DNA of 40,589 nt, taken from an uncultured Dehalococcoidia bacterium. Its GTDB lineage: Bacteria > Chloroflexota > Dehalococcoidia > Lucifugimonadales > Lucifugimonadaceae. Under the pieces are notes generated by a model that did no database searches, had not been told where the DNA came from, and saw only the letters and a program-made list of their open reading frames with translations. The position numbers were made by a program, and so were the translations under genes. Below, in pieces: positions 1 through 8,041 of the stretch. The stretch's first letter is position 1. The number at the start of each line of letters is the position of its first letter. The DNA lies in assembly GCA_913052475.1 (NCBI GenBank), contig CAJXEJ010000019.1:1-40589 (forward strand), written 5' to 3'.

Positions 1-234
1 AGTGAACTGGTAGAGGTGGTTCTGAGCGTCCTACGTGACGCAAACGCTTCCAATAGGGAACGCATGGACGCTGCTACGTGGCTAGCTGATAGAGACTTTG
101 GTAAGCCAGTAGCGGACAAGTTCCCGGACACTCCGGGCATTGGTGACTTCACCATCATGAGTGGTGACCATGACGCAAGGGGCAACCCGAGCCCAGACTC
201 CAGTTGGTCGCAAATCCGAGATAATAAGTGGTAA
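1..234 (+). CDS. C-terminal part of a small phage/mobile-element-type protein (partial)
   Basis: The frame is open from the first base of the window, so the 5' end lies outside it. The visible 77 residues start with an amphipathic helix pattern (SELVEVVLSVLRD), followed by a segment ending in WLADRDFGKP. A helix followed by a D-R-x-[FY]-G-[KR]-P motif is common in small phage proteins, including some terminase small-subunit-like proteins, but I cannot name the family. The tail after the GKP motif is low in recognisable structure. The fragment lies about 800 bp from a tRNA 3'-half remnant, which fits the edge of an integrated element. Function is unknown; the coding call rests on the open frame and residue pattern only. 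Confidence 0.45.
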   Translation, partial: SELVEVVLSVLRDANASNRERMDAATWLADRDFGKPVADKFPDTPGIGDFTIMSGDHDARGNPSPDSSWSQIRDNKW

Positions 235-427
235 CGCTATCGGGGGAGGTCAAATTAACCGGATTCTCCCAAATGACCACCACCCAAACCGAGTGCTGTG
301 GATTTCATTTCGGTTCGACCTAATCTCCGAACTTCAAGACCTGACATTTGCGGACCTCTCATACGACCAACATCGAAGGCGAATCGTTCCTCAGATAGAG
401 TGCCCGGCAGCTTGAACTTGCGGTTAG

Positions 428-748
428 CTACTCTTGGAATTTTTCGATTGTGAGCAATTCGAGAAACTCGATCCGTTGGCTTTCGATTAACTTTCGGACC
501 TCACCACCGAGCTTGAGAGCTTCGGATGGCAAGGTATGGCCTTCGCGAGTCGGGGTTTCGAGGGTCTTATCGGTCCATTCTAGGCAAACGACATCTTGGT
601 CTCCCGGCAAGGTGTAGCTATTGTAGGACACACGAAATTCACCACGCTGCCCCGCCTCGTGGTAGGCCTGTGCCTGCCTATGCACAAGGGTTGCCACCCG
701 GCGCGCCTCTCCGGGTTTCGTCTTGTACCAGCGTCTCACGACATACAT
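428..748 (-). CDS. small dimeric alpha-beta barrel (ABM/NIPSNAP-like) protein
   Basis: This 106-residue protein starts at an ATG preceded by AAAGG eight bases upstream, which is why I prefer it to longer starts at 769 or 808. The N-terminal strand MYVVRRWYKTKPGEARR, then a helix and a strand ending VVCLEWTDK, match the pattern of small ferredoxin-like alpha-beta barrel proteins such as antibiotic-biosynthesis-monooxygenase-like or NIPSNAP-like domains. These usually work as dimers. No signal peptide or membrane segment is seen. It stands alone, with no obvious operon partner. The family call is by fold pattern only; the substrate is unknown. Confidence 0.5.
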   Translation of the reverse strand: MYVVRRWYKTKPGEARRVATLVHRQAQAYHEAGQRGEFRVSYNSYTLPGDQDVVCLEWTDKTLETPTREGHTLPSEALKLGGEVRKLIESQRIEFLELLTIEKFQE

Positions 749-1191
749 TTCAATTGCCTTTCTATTCATGAAGGAATTTACGAAAGAATCAGATGCGGCG
801 ACTCTCACGTCGCGAAGATCAGCAAATCGCGCTGGATATTAGCAGCTTCGAGGACTCGCGATCGGCGGAATTTAACGAAACGCGCCAGTGGAGTGCGATC
901 GGTTTGAGTGTAATGCATTGAAGGCGACAAACAAAAGCGATGTAAGACTTGGTTCGTCGAACCCTAGTGAGCAAAGCGCTGCGACGGTTAATTAGCAAAA
1001 AACAGTAGCGAAATCGCTCTGCGGGTTTAGTGCCCCCTGTGGGGATCGAACCCATGACCTGCGGATATAAGGCAGTTGATGTTCAATCCCTAGACTGCTC
1101 CAAGTTGGCTGTTATTCAGACCGGCGAAAATCGATGTAATGTTACTGGGTTCCTTCGGTCGATCAGATATCAGAATCATGGAGTTTTCTCT
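749..1191. other. gene-free stretch between small barrel gene and ceramidase-like gene
   Basis: No convincing protein gene lies here. The only recognisable element is the tRNA 3'-half remnant at 1031-1077. A minus-strand frame over 819-1055 reads out of the tRNA-like sequence and looks like chance coding. A GGAG at 1180-1183 is the ribosome binding site of the gene starting at 1192. Confidence 0.5.
1031..1077 (-). other. 3' half of a tRNA-like sequence, possible integration (att) site remnant
   Basis: Read on the minus strand, the stretch ends with an acceptor-like 3' strand AGGGGGC plus discriminator A (1031-1038). Before that is a T-arm with loop TTCGATC (1044-1050) and GGG/CCC stem, and then an anticodon-arm-like segment CTGCCTTATATCCGCAG. 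The latter resembles the arm of tRNA-Ile(UAU) but with a mismatched stem and shortened variable loop. No matching 5' acceptor strand GCCCCCT is found upstream of it on that strand, and the D-arm is not recognisable. It is therefore not a working tRNA. Integrases commonly duplicate exactly this 3' half at the far end of an inserted element. Confidence 0.55.
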
Positions 1192-2589
1192 TTGCTACAA
1201 GCTGGAGTTGCGCGAGTAGATATTAGCCCGAAAACCGGTGTGGCCCACGCCGGCTGGGGTGCACAGACTCATCAGGTCTCGGTCGGCAATGATATGCCTT
1301 TGCTGGTCACTGCTCTAGTCGCATCGAATGAGGGTATTGAGATAGCAATCATCGACGTAGACATTTTGCTGTTCACACCCGAGCAAGATAAAGATATTCG
1401 TAAACTTGTATCGGCTGAGTCGGGCATCCCATTTGGGAACATCCGGCTTGCGTATACTCACACCCACTCAGGGCCCATCACATTTAGTCAGTGGATCAAG
1501 GAAGGGATCGATCTAGCCGAGGATTGGTGGGATGCGATACCCACTGCATGTGTAAAAGCTGTTACCGAAGCAAAAGCGACTGCCACAGGCGCAAGAACAG
1601 GTTTTGGGCGAGGTAGCTGTGACATAAACATTAACAGGCGCGCCGTCAGAAGCAATGGTGAGCTATTTACTGGGCGAAACTGGAATGGATTCGTCGACCA
1701 TGACGTTGATGTTGTTAGCTTCGACGACATCGAGGGTCATCCGATCGCCACCATCGTCAATTACGCCATGCATCCAACGATAATGGCGCACGATAACCAA
1801 TGGGTCACGCCCGACTTCCCCGGAACTTTACGCTCAGTTGTAGAGGACACAGTCGGAGGCATGTGTCTATTCTTGCAGGGAGCAAGCGGCAACCAGGGCC
1901 CGGTAGATGGATTCACCGGGGATTTACGCGTTTATCGGAAGGCGGGTTCCAAATTAGGCGCCGAGGCATCTCGCGTGAGGTTGAACATCGATCCATTGCA
2001 ACGCGAAGAACGATTGGATCAAATCCTCGCTTCAGGCGCGGATCTTGGAATTTATACAGATGTTCCGACAAACGAATCTGACGGTACTCTTGCAGTAAGT
2101 AACATTTCGATCGATCTCCCGAGTCGGGACGTGCTCACACCAGAAGCTGCTCAAACAGCGTTTGATGAAGGTCAACGTCGACTTGATTCTGTGCGCGCTG
2201 CGGATGCTTCTGAAGCAGACGTTAGACAGGCCGTGTCGGAGGTGACGCGCGCTAACATCCAACTAAATGTTGCGCTACTTTCCCACCGTCTGACAGAGAA
2301 CGGTCACATCAAAGTGAATGTGCAGTCTATGAGAATCGGGGAGAGCGTACTGGTTTCGCTACCAGTGGAGCCTTTTGCCGAGCTTGCTGACGAGGTCAAA
2401 AAGCGATCAACCGCCGTAAACACAATATTTTCAGGATTCAGCAACGGACACATCAACTACCTTCCAACCGATCTTGCCCATGAGGAAGGCGGCTATGAGG
2501 TCGGAGTCTGCGTGTTCGCGCCGGGTTCAGCGGAGTTGGCAGTGAGAGCTTCGCTCGAGGTGATTGACGATGTCAGCAGCAGGACTTGA
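1192..2589 (+). CDS. neutral/alkaline ceramidase-fold protein, leaderless (copy 1)
   Basis: The 465-residue protein matches the N-terminal domain family of neutral/alkaline non-lysosomal ceramidases. Supporting motifs are HTHSGP at residues 90-95 (zinc-binding and active-site segment), NYAMHPT (a second zinc-type His), LFLQGASGN, the Glu-bearing LPVEPFAE and the NGHINYLPT segment. The start is a TTG at 1192 with GGAG eight bases upstream, which aligns exactly with the start of its paralogue at 6794. Longer frames reach back into the tRNA remnant and are rejected. True ceramidases are secreted and much longer (about 650 or more residues), whereas this protein has no signal peptide and lacks the C-terminal domain. 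It is therefore probably a cytoplasmic amidase or hydrolase of unknown substrate. The paralogue lies in inverted orientation about 2.8 kb away. Confidence 0.85.
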   Translation: MLQAGVARVDISPKTGVAHAGWGAQTHQVSVGNDMPLLVTALVASNEGIEIAIIDVDILLFTPEQDKDIRKLVSAESGIPFGNIRLAYTHTHSGPITFSQWIKEGIDLAEDWWDAIPTACVKAVTEAKATATGARTGFGRGSCDININRRAVRSNGELFTGRNWNGFVDHDVDVVSFDDIEGHPIATIVNYAMHPTIMAHDNQWVTPDFPGTLRSVVEDTVGGMCLFLQGASGNQGPVDGFTGDLRVYRKAGSKLGAEASRVRLNIDPLQREERLDQILASGADLGIYTDVPTNESDGTLAVSNISIDLPSRDVLTPEAAQTAFDEGQRRLDSVRAADASEADVRQAVSEVTRANIQLNVALLSHRLTENGHIKVNVQSMRIGESVLVSLPVEPFAELADEVKKRSTAVNTIFSGFSNGHINYLPTDLAHEEGGYEVGVCVFAPGSAELAVRASLEVIDDVSSRT

Positions 2590-2653
2590 GCGATATTGTT
2601 GGCACTCGGACGAGTTTGGGGGACAGGTCACAGATATCCAAGGTCGAATATCG

Positions 2654-3808
2654 CTAGATTTTGTAGCGTTTGAGTAGGTTTTTAGCGATGACGAGGCGCT
2701 GGATTTCGTTAGTGCCTTCACCAATGATCATGAGGGGTGCGTCGCGGTAATAGCGTTCGAGAGGGAGGTCTTTGACGTAGCCGACGCCGCCGTGAATTCG
2801 CATGGCGTCCATGGTCACTTCGGCACAGATTTCTGATGCGTAGAGTTTTGCCATCCCTGCTTCTTCGTCGACTCGATCACCGTTCTGTTTCTTTTCCGCG
2901 GCGTCGCGCACCATGAGGCGTGCGGCGTGGATCTTGGTCCCCATATCGGCAAGCATGTTCTGGATAGTCTGACGGCTGGCGATTGGCCTACCGAACGTTT
3001 CGCGGGATTGGGCGTAGGCGATCGCAGCTTCGAACGCGCCCTGCGCGACTCCGACCGCCCGAGATCCCACGTTGATTCGACCGGTTTCGAGGGCGTCCAT
3101 CGCCTGATAGAAGCCTTTGCCTTCTTCGCCGAGGACTTCGGCGGTCGAGATTCGGTAGTCGTCGAAGATAAGTTCGGAGGTGTCGACGCCTCGATAGCCG
3201 AGTTTGTTGAAGTCTTTTCCGGCGGTGAAGCCGGGGCCTTTTTCGGCGATGAATCCGGTGATGCCTCGATAGGCGGGATCGGCGTCTATATCGGTCTTAG
3301 CGAGCAAGAGGAAGACATCGCCGTTGCGGCCGTTGGTGATGAACTGCTTGCTGCCGTTGATTACATATTCTTCGCCGACACGGACGGCATGTGTTCGCAT
3401 GTTTGCGACGTCGGTACCACCGCCAGGTTCGGTGAGGGCGAGACCGGCTCGTTTCTTGCCGGTTGCTAGATCGGGAAGCCAGCGTTGTTTCTGTTCTTCA
3501 GATCCGTGTTTGTTGATCGCGAAGGTCAGCATCGAGTGGGAGCCGATGGGACCGGTGAGCGACATCCAGACTTTCGAGATTTCTTCGAACACCATTGCGA
3601 AGGTGAGCACGTCGACACCGAGTCCGCCGTACTCCTCGGGGACTGTCATACCGAAGAGGCCCATTTCAGCCATTTGATCGACGAGTTTTGCCGGGTAGGA
3701 GTCGTTTTCGTCGTGTTCCGCGGCTTGGGGTGCGGCTTCTCGTCGCACGAAATCGCGCACAGCTGAGAGTAGCTGTGTACGGAGTTCGAGCATCTGTTCC
3801 GTGGTCAT
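2654..3808 (-). CDS. acyl-CoA dehydrogenase
   Basis: The 384-residue flavoprotein has the full acyl-CoA dehydrogenase layout: an all-helical N-terminal domain, a middle beta domain beginning LALTEPGGGTD (FAD-contact signature), and a C-terminal helical domain. The segment GEGTNEIQR near the C-terminus carries the catalytic base Glu (residue 364 from this start), together with HGGVGY. It would oxidise an acyl-CoA to the trans-2-enoyl-CoA, passing electrons to electron-transfer flavoprotein. The start ATG at 3808 has GGAG six bases upstream; a longer frame to 3844 is possible. It lies downstream of the MFS gene on the same strand with a 184 bp gap that holds a perfect palindrome, so it probably has its own promoter. 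Chain-length preference cannot be told from sequence. Confidence 0.93.
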   Translation of the reverse strand: MTTEQMLELRTQLLSAVRDFVRREAAPQAAEHDENDSYPAKLVDQMAEMGLFGMTVPEEYGGLGVDVLTFAMVFEEISKVWMSLTGPIGSHSMLTFAINKHGSEEQKQRWLPDLATGKKRAGLALTEPGGGTDVANMRTHAVRVGEEYVINGSKQFITNGRNGDVFLLLAKTDIDADPAYRGITGFIAEKGPGFTAGKDFNKLGYRGVDTSELIFDDYRISTAEVLGEEGKGFYQAMDALETGRINVGSRAVGVAQGAFEAAIAYAQSRETFGRPIASRQTIQNMLADMGTKIHAARLMVRDAAEKKQNGDRVDEEAGMAKLYASEICAEVTMDAMRIHGGVGYVKDLPLERYYRDAPLMIIGEGTNEIQRLVIAKNLLKRYKI

Positions 3809-3884
3809 TCGGGTCTCCGGGGGTGTCTTTCGTGCTGACGGCACGCTTGGCAGGACAAACTGTGATGATTTGGCACCAAATGGT

Positions 3885-3896
3885 ACTCCGCGGAGT
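3885..3896. promoter_or_regulatory. perfect 12-bp palindrome upstream of acyl-CoA dehydrogenase, possible operator
   Basis: ACTCCGCGGAGT is a perfect palindrome in the spacer between the MFS gene stop and the acyl-CoA dehydrogenase start, about 77 bp upstream of that start. A shorter interrupted palindrome, TTTGG-CA-CCAAA, lies next to it at 3870-3881. Such symmetry fits a dimeric repressor of TetR/FadR type, but no regulator gene is present nearby, so this is a guess from position. Confidence 0.3.
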
Positions 3897-3992
3897 TAAC
3901 CAGTATCACCCCGGAATTCGTTGGACACGCTGTAGCGGGTTATCCCTCTTTTAGTTGCTTGTGATTACTAAATCAGACCAATCGGGGGATAC

Positions 3993-5252
3993 CTATGCGG
4001 CTGAGCTGTCCGTTTCGAGGCTGGTGGATTTATTCATTGCCGGGTAGATGACGAAGGCGACGAACATGAAGGCGATGCCAGTCCCGGCGGTAATCAGGAT
4101 AGCGGTTGCGGGATCGAGGATGCTGGCGAGTGCGCCAATTCCGAGTTGTCCGAAGAATCCGGTTCCGATGAATACGGCCACCGATCCAAGTACGCGCCCT
4201 CGCATTTCGGGGGAAGCGACGTAAATCATGATTGCGCTTTGCATGGTTGCGAACGCCGACATGCCGATACCGCCGAAGAACAGGATTATCAGCGTTATCC
4301 AGTAGATTTCAGACTGCGAAAAGAGAACGATTGCGATCAGGAAAATGAGTGCACCCCACATGTAGATACGTGTGTAGTGGCGCGGTTTGGCAAATATGGC
4401 TATGAGTGCAGCGCCCAGGCACGCGCCGGCGCCTTCAACTGATTGCAGCACGCCGATGAGGACGTCGCTGACCATGAGGACCTGCTTGGCGACGACGGGT
4501 TGTTGGCTAATGTAGGAGAAGCCGAAGACGTTGAGGATGAGGGTGACACCGAGAGTGCCGATCATTACCTGGCTTTTTCGGATGTACCGGACGCCTTCGA
4601 TGATCTGTGTTTTGGAACCGACAGGAGTTTCGCTGGTTTCTGGTCGCCTGTACTTCATTGAGAGGGAGATGACGACGCCAATCGAGTAAAGGACGACGCC
4701 GAGTAGGAAGCCGCCCTGAGCGCCAATGGTGGTGAGGAAGACGCCGCCGACGAAGGGTCCGAGGATACGGAAGAGGGAATTGGTTGATTGTTCGAGCGAA
4801 ACGGCGCGTCCGGCCGAGCTTCTGCCGACTACTTCGCCGATCATGGTGCGCCTTACAGGGAATTCACTTGCCATTACAGCTCCGATGAGGAAGCTGCCGA
4901 ATGCGAGATGCCAGTATTCGATGAGGTCGGCGATGATTAAGGTCGCGAGCACAGCGGAAACGGTTGCCTGTATCGCAAGGCCAGCGATCATCAGGTACTT
5001 GCGGTTGAGTCGTTCGGCGATGACGCCGATTCCGAAGCCGAAGAGCATCGGAAGGAATCGAAGGAAAAACGTGAGCGAGACGAGGAACGGTGAGTTGGTG
5101 AGCTCGAGGGTGACGAGTGCCACGACGAGCATTTCAAGCCACATCATGGTGCCGGTCATCCAGCCGACCGACCAGAGTCGGAGGAAGGCGCCGTTGCGGA
5201 GGAGTGTTGGTTGGGAGGGGGAGGTGGTCAACGGTAGGAGCGGTGGAGGCAC
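3993..5252 (-). CDS. MFS transporter, EntS/MFS_3-like exporter
   Basis: The 419-residue integral membrane protein has about twelve hydrophobic segments, the typical major-facilitator size. The loop after the second segment reads GVIAERLNRKYLM, the family's G-x-x-x-[DE]-R-x-x-R-[KR] motif, and a matching loop (SPEMRGRVLG) follows the tenth segment. These patterns and the ordering fit the MFS_3 / enterobactin-exporter-like group, which usually exports small molecules using the proton gradient. The frame opens with a GTG at 5252. A TTG at 5231 just before LTTSPSQPT is an alternative, and neither has a strong ribosome binding site. The acyl-CoA dehydrogenase follows downstream. The substrate is unknown. 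Confidence 0.88.
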   Translation of the reverse strand: MPPPLLPLTTSPSQPTLLRNGAFLRLWSVGWMTGTMMWLEMLVVALVTLELTNSPFLVSLTFFLRFLPMLFGFGIGVIAERLNRKYLMIAGLAIQATVSAVLATLIIADLIEYWHLAFGSFLIGAVMASEFPVRRTMIGEVVGRSSAGRAVSLEQSTNSLFRILGPFVGGVFLTTIGAQGGFLLGVVLYSIGVVISLSMKYRRPETSETPVGSKTQIIEGVRYIRKSQVMIGTLGVTLILNVFGFSYISQQPVVAKQVLMVSDVLIGVLQSVEGAGACLGAALIAIFAKPRHYTRIYMWGALIFLIAIVLFSQSEIYWITLIILFFGGIGMSAFATMQSAIMIYVASPEMRGRVLGSVAVFIGTGFFGQLGIGALASILDPATAILITAGTGIAFMFVAFVIYPAMNKSTSLETDSSAA

Positions 5253-5286
5253 TGGCGGTGGGCTGAGGAGTTGAAGTTGGCTGACG

Positions 5287-5314
5287 TGCCGCCCTTCGAG
5301 TACCTCATGATGAC
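5287..5314. repeat. REP-like element, type B
   Basis: The 28-nt stretch is matched at 30453-30480 with three differences, and its core TTCGAGTACCTCA..ATGAC also resembles 19379-19396. On the minus strand it reads GTCATCATGAGGTACTCGAA. It lies between two minus-strand genes and has no coding role. See the repeat-family finding. Confidence 0.65.
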
Positions 5315-5335
5315 ATTAAGTATGAGCGTGTGATG

Positions 5336-5366
5336 TCCAGAGGGCTTTTACAGTGCCGGTGTGGAG
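5336..5366. repeat. duplicated tail of the ceramidase-like gene
   Basis: Sixteen bases at 5336-5351 (TCCAGAGGGCTTTTAC) are identical to 5423-5438, which are the last coding bases of the ceramidase-like gene ending at 5418. Similarity continues for about 20 more bases with scattered mismatches. Read on the minus strand, the copy would again encode a V-K-A-L ending. It sits 87 bp downstream of the real gene end. It may be the residue of a third, deleted gene copy or a small imperfect duplication. Confidence 0.6.
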
Positions 5367-5417
5367 TTTTCGTTAGTCGCTATCGTGACTTTGTCACTTG
5401 GCTACGCTTTGTATCTA

Positions 5418-6794
5418 CTATCTCCAGAGGGCTTTTACGGCATCGGTGCAGACTTCGATGGTTTCTTCGGCTGCGCCGGCTGCCATGGGGGTGGTGACGA
5501 CTTCGTAGCCGCCTTCTTCGAAGTTGTCGGCCATTGGCATGTAGCCCAGGTAACCATTGGTGTAGCCGCTGAAGAGCGTTTGGGCTGCTGGTGAATCGCC
5601 TTTGACGGCGATACCAATTTCGCAAAACGCTTCGACCGGAATGGCGACGAGTGCAGCGGGTCCGATTCGCATTGCCTGAACGGGCATCGACATCGGGCCA
5701 TCGGCGGTTCGCATGGTGTTTCCAAGTACGAATCCAGCTCGTTTTGCGTTCGATACTGCAAGTTTGATGTTGGCTTCGGTTTCGTTGAGGCGGGCATTAT
5801 TCAACGTTTCGACGGCTTGATCGAAATCGACTTGCGCTTCTTCAATAGAGGGGAATTCGCCAACCGGGAGCGTTGCAGCGGTGTTGATGATTCGGAGGGT
5901 GTCGTCGGGTTCGCCAGCGGGATCGTCTTCGTACATGCCGAGGTCGGCTCCGGACTGGACTACTTCGACGAGTCGTTCTTTGCGGGGAACGGGGTCGATT
6001 TCGAGCCGGATACGTGCAGTTTCTAGTCCTAGTCGTTCACCGAGCCATTTAGCGACCGCTACTTCACCGATGAAACCGTGGGTGGGTCCGCAGTTTCCGG
6101 CAGCACCTTGCAGGAAGAGACAGAGTCCGCCACCGTATTGTTCGACTACTTTTCGAGCGTAGCCGGGGTAGTCGGGTGAGAGGAGTTTATTGGCCGGTCC
6201 GAGGATGGTCGGATGGCAGGCGAAATTGAGGATTGTTGCTAATGGGTTGCTATCAGTGTCGTTGATAGCGATAACTCCAACCTCCTGATCGACAACACCG
6301 TCCCACTGTCGCCCCGTGAAAAGTGTGCCATCGCTGAGGGCGGGTCGGCGGTTTACGTTGATAGTGCTGGAGCCTTTGCCGACTCCGACATGGGCGGGTT
6401 TTGCCTTGTGGCGCGCCGTGTTTACGGCGTTGGCAACTCGCTCGGGCAGGGAATCCCAGTAAGGGCCGACTAGTTCCATGCCTTCGTTGAGCCATGATTG
6501 TCGGTTGACGGGACCGGAGTGGGTATGAGTTGCGGAGAGTCGGAGGTTTTCTGGCTTGATACCGGCTACTTTTGCTACTTCGGCTCGGATTTCGGCGTCA
6601 TCCTGGTTGGTGAGGACACCGATATCGAGATCGACGATAGCGATTTCGAGTTCGCCATCGGTGACGTAGAGGGCAGTGGCATAGAAGGGCATATCGACGC
6701 CCTCGGCGCGCTGGTGGATTGCGGCACCCCAACCGGCATGCGCGATGCCTACTGGTGGGGTGATGTCGGAACGTCCGGCGCCTGCTGTGAGCAT
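5418..6794 (-). CDS. neutral/alkaline ceramidase-fold protein, leaderless (copy 2)
   Basis: The 458-residue paralogue of the protein at 1192 has the same start (MLTAGAGRSDITP), the HTHSGP motif at the same residues 90-95, NFACHPTI for the second His, LFLQGAAGNCGP, IPVEAFCE and NGYLGYMPM. Both proteins lack a secretion signal and the C-terminal domain of true ceramidases, so they are likely intracellular amidohydrolases rather than sphingolipid enzymes. The ATG at 6794 has only a weak AAAGA upstream. The gene precedes the MFS and acyl-CoA dehydrogenase genes on the same strand, but a 165 bp gap containing repeats makes co-transcription uncertain. It faces its paralogue across these two genes. 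Confidence 0.87.
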   Translation of the reverse strand: MLTAGAGRSDITPPVGIAHAGWGAAIHQRAEGVDMPFYATALYVTDGELEIAIVDLDIGVLTNQDDAEIRAEVAKVAGIKPENLRLSATHTHSGPVNRQSWLNEGMELVGPYWDSLPERVANAVNTARHKAKPAHVGVGKGSSTINVNRRPALSDGTLFTGRQWDGVVDQEVGVIAINDTDSNPLATILNFACHPTILGPANKLLSPDYPGYARKVVEQYGGGLCLFLQGAAGNCGPTHGFIGEVAVAKWLGERLGLETARIRLEIDPVPRKERLVEVVQSGADLGMYEDDPAGEPDDTLRIINTAATLPVGEFPSIEEAQVDFDQAVETLNNARLNETEANIKLAVSNAKRAGFVLGNTMRTADGPMSMPVQAMRIGPAALVAIPVEAFCEIGIAVKGDSPAAQTLFSGYTNGYLGYMPMADNFEEGGYEVVTTPMAAGAAEETIEVCTDAVKALWR

Positions 6795-7126
6795 TTTAGA
6801 TTGGGTCTTTCGTGGTGGGGTAGAAGTTGTTGGTGGTGGGAATTTACCACCGGGGGCGTTGGTGTGGTTGTTTTGTTGGTTTCAGTTTTGAGGACAGATA
6901 CTTCGTAGTGCTTTGATATCCTGAATCGAGTTCAGGATGACGGTGCCGGACGGGTTGGGTCGGTGATACATAGCTTTTTTTAGTCGTGACAACATGCTCA
7001 TATTTGTCGTGTTGTTAATGTGAATATCTTGGGTGAGATGCTCCAAGTGGTTGTGTTGAGCCGGTAGGCGAACTAGCGTGTATAGCACGGGCTGGTGATG
7101 TAATTGCAGCGCTAATAAGGATTTAC
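6795..7126. other. divergent intergenic region with a REP-like palindrome
   Basis: This 332 bp region separates the minus-strand ceramidase-like gene from the plus-strand ABC transporter and must hold both promoters. I see the REP-like palindrome at 6918-6942 and an AAGG ribosome binding site at 7117-7120. A possible but weak TTGAGC (7056) / TATAGC (7081) promoter pair has a long 19 bp spacer. No protein gene is supported. Confidence 0.45.
6918..6942. repeat. REP-like element, type A (palindrome)
   Basis: ATCCTGAA-TCGAG-TTCAGGAT is a perfect 8-bp inverted repeat with a 5-nt loop, followed by GACG. Close relatives lie at 13572-13595 and 29723-29746. On the minus strand all read GTCATNCTGAA, the same core as the type B copies. 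There is no T-tract, so it is not a standard terminator. Confidence 0.7.
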
Positions 7127-8041
7127 ATGGCTACTGAAACCGCAATTCTTGCCGAAGGTTTGACCAAGCACTACGGTGACGTTCACGCTCTGGTCGATCT
7201 CGACCTCGATGTAAAGCGGGGTGAGGTGTTCGGTTTTCTTGGTCCAAACGGGGCCGGGAAGACGACCGCTATTCGGACTCTGTTGGACGAGATTCGTCCG
7301 ACTGCGGGCAGGGCTTCGATCGTTGGGCTTGACACGCACGCAGATTCGGTGGAGATCCGGCATCACATCGGCTACGTGCCGGGTGATCTGGCGATGTATC
7401 CGGGTCTTACAGGGCGCGACACGATCAACTATTTTGCCAATTTGCGTGGCGGTGTCGACTGGTCGTACGTCGACGAACTTGCGGAGCGGCTTAACGCTGA
7501 TTTATCGCCAAAAGTCGGAAATCTTTCTTCCGGTAACAGGCAGAAGGTCGGGCTTATCCAGGCGTTCATGAGCTGCCCGGAAGTGCTGATTATGGATGAG
7601 CCTAGTTCGGGTTTGGACCCTCTGGTGCAACGGGAATTTCAGACGATATTGCGTGAACTGGCGGCCGAAGGGAACACGGTTTTTCTTTCGAGTCACACAT
7701 TGTCTGAGGTACAGCGAGTTGCCGATAGGGTTGGGATTATTCGACAGGGTCGATTGATTACGGTCGAAACGGTTTCGAGCTTGCGTTCGAAGGCGATTCG
7801 TCGCGTTGAGTTCGAGTTTGGATCGGCTGTTGAGCCGACGTTATTTGAAGGAATTGACGGCGTTCGAGACGTTGTTGTCGAGGATCGCAGGATCACGATG
7901 TCGTACGACGGCACAATGGACGTGCTGCTCAAGGTGGCAATGGATCATAACGACGCAGTGGTTGATATCAACACTCACGAGGCTGATCTCGAAGATATTT
8001 TTCTCACTTACTACCGAGTTGATGGGGAGAGTAGTGAGTGA
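7127..8041 (+). CDS. ABC transporter ATP-binding protein (ABC-2 exporter type)
   Basis: The 304-residue ATPase has Walker A GPNGAGKT at 39-46, signature LSSGN at 133-137, Walker B LIMDE at 154-158 with the catalytic Glu, and the H-loop His at 190 (SSH). The C-terminal third, after residue 220, is the small beta domain typical of drug- and antibiotic-type exporters. It starts at an ATG with AAGG six bases upstream. Its stop codon shares a base with the next gene's ATG (TGATG), so the two are translationally coupled. It powers the membrane protein encoded next; the substrate is not predictable. Confidence 0.95.
   Translation: MATETAILAEGLTKHYGDVHALVDLDLDVKRGEVFGFLGPNGAGKTTAIRTLLDEIRPTAGRASIVGLDTHADSVEIRHHIGYVPGDLAMYPGLTGRDTINYFANLRGGVDWSYVDELAERLNADLSPKVGNLSSGNRQKVGLIQAFMSCPEVLIMDEPSSGLDPLVQREFQTILRELAAEGNTVFLSSHTLSEVQRVADRVGIIRQGRLITVETVSSLRSKAIRRVEFEFGSAVEPTLFEGIDGVRDVVVEDRRITMSYDGTMDVLLKVAMDHNDAVVDINTHEADLEDIFLTYYRVDGESSE

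Noticed and set aside
819-1055. 78-residue minus-strand reading frame
   Set aside because: It starts inside the tRNA remnant (a common false frame out of tRNA 3' ends) and shows no protein-family pattern.
1031-1110. a complete tRNA gene
   Set aside because: No 5' acceptor strand pairs with AGGGGGC, the D-arm is missing, and the anticodon stem has a mismatch, so only a 3'-half remnant is supported.
2927-3469. 180-residue plus-strand frame opposite the acyl-CoA dehydrogenase
   Set aside because: It is a mirror frame of a clearly real gene, with Gly/Asp-rich low-complexity content.
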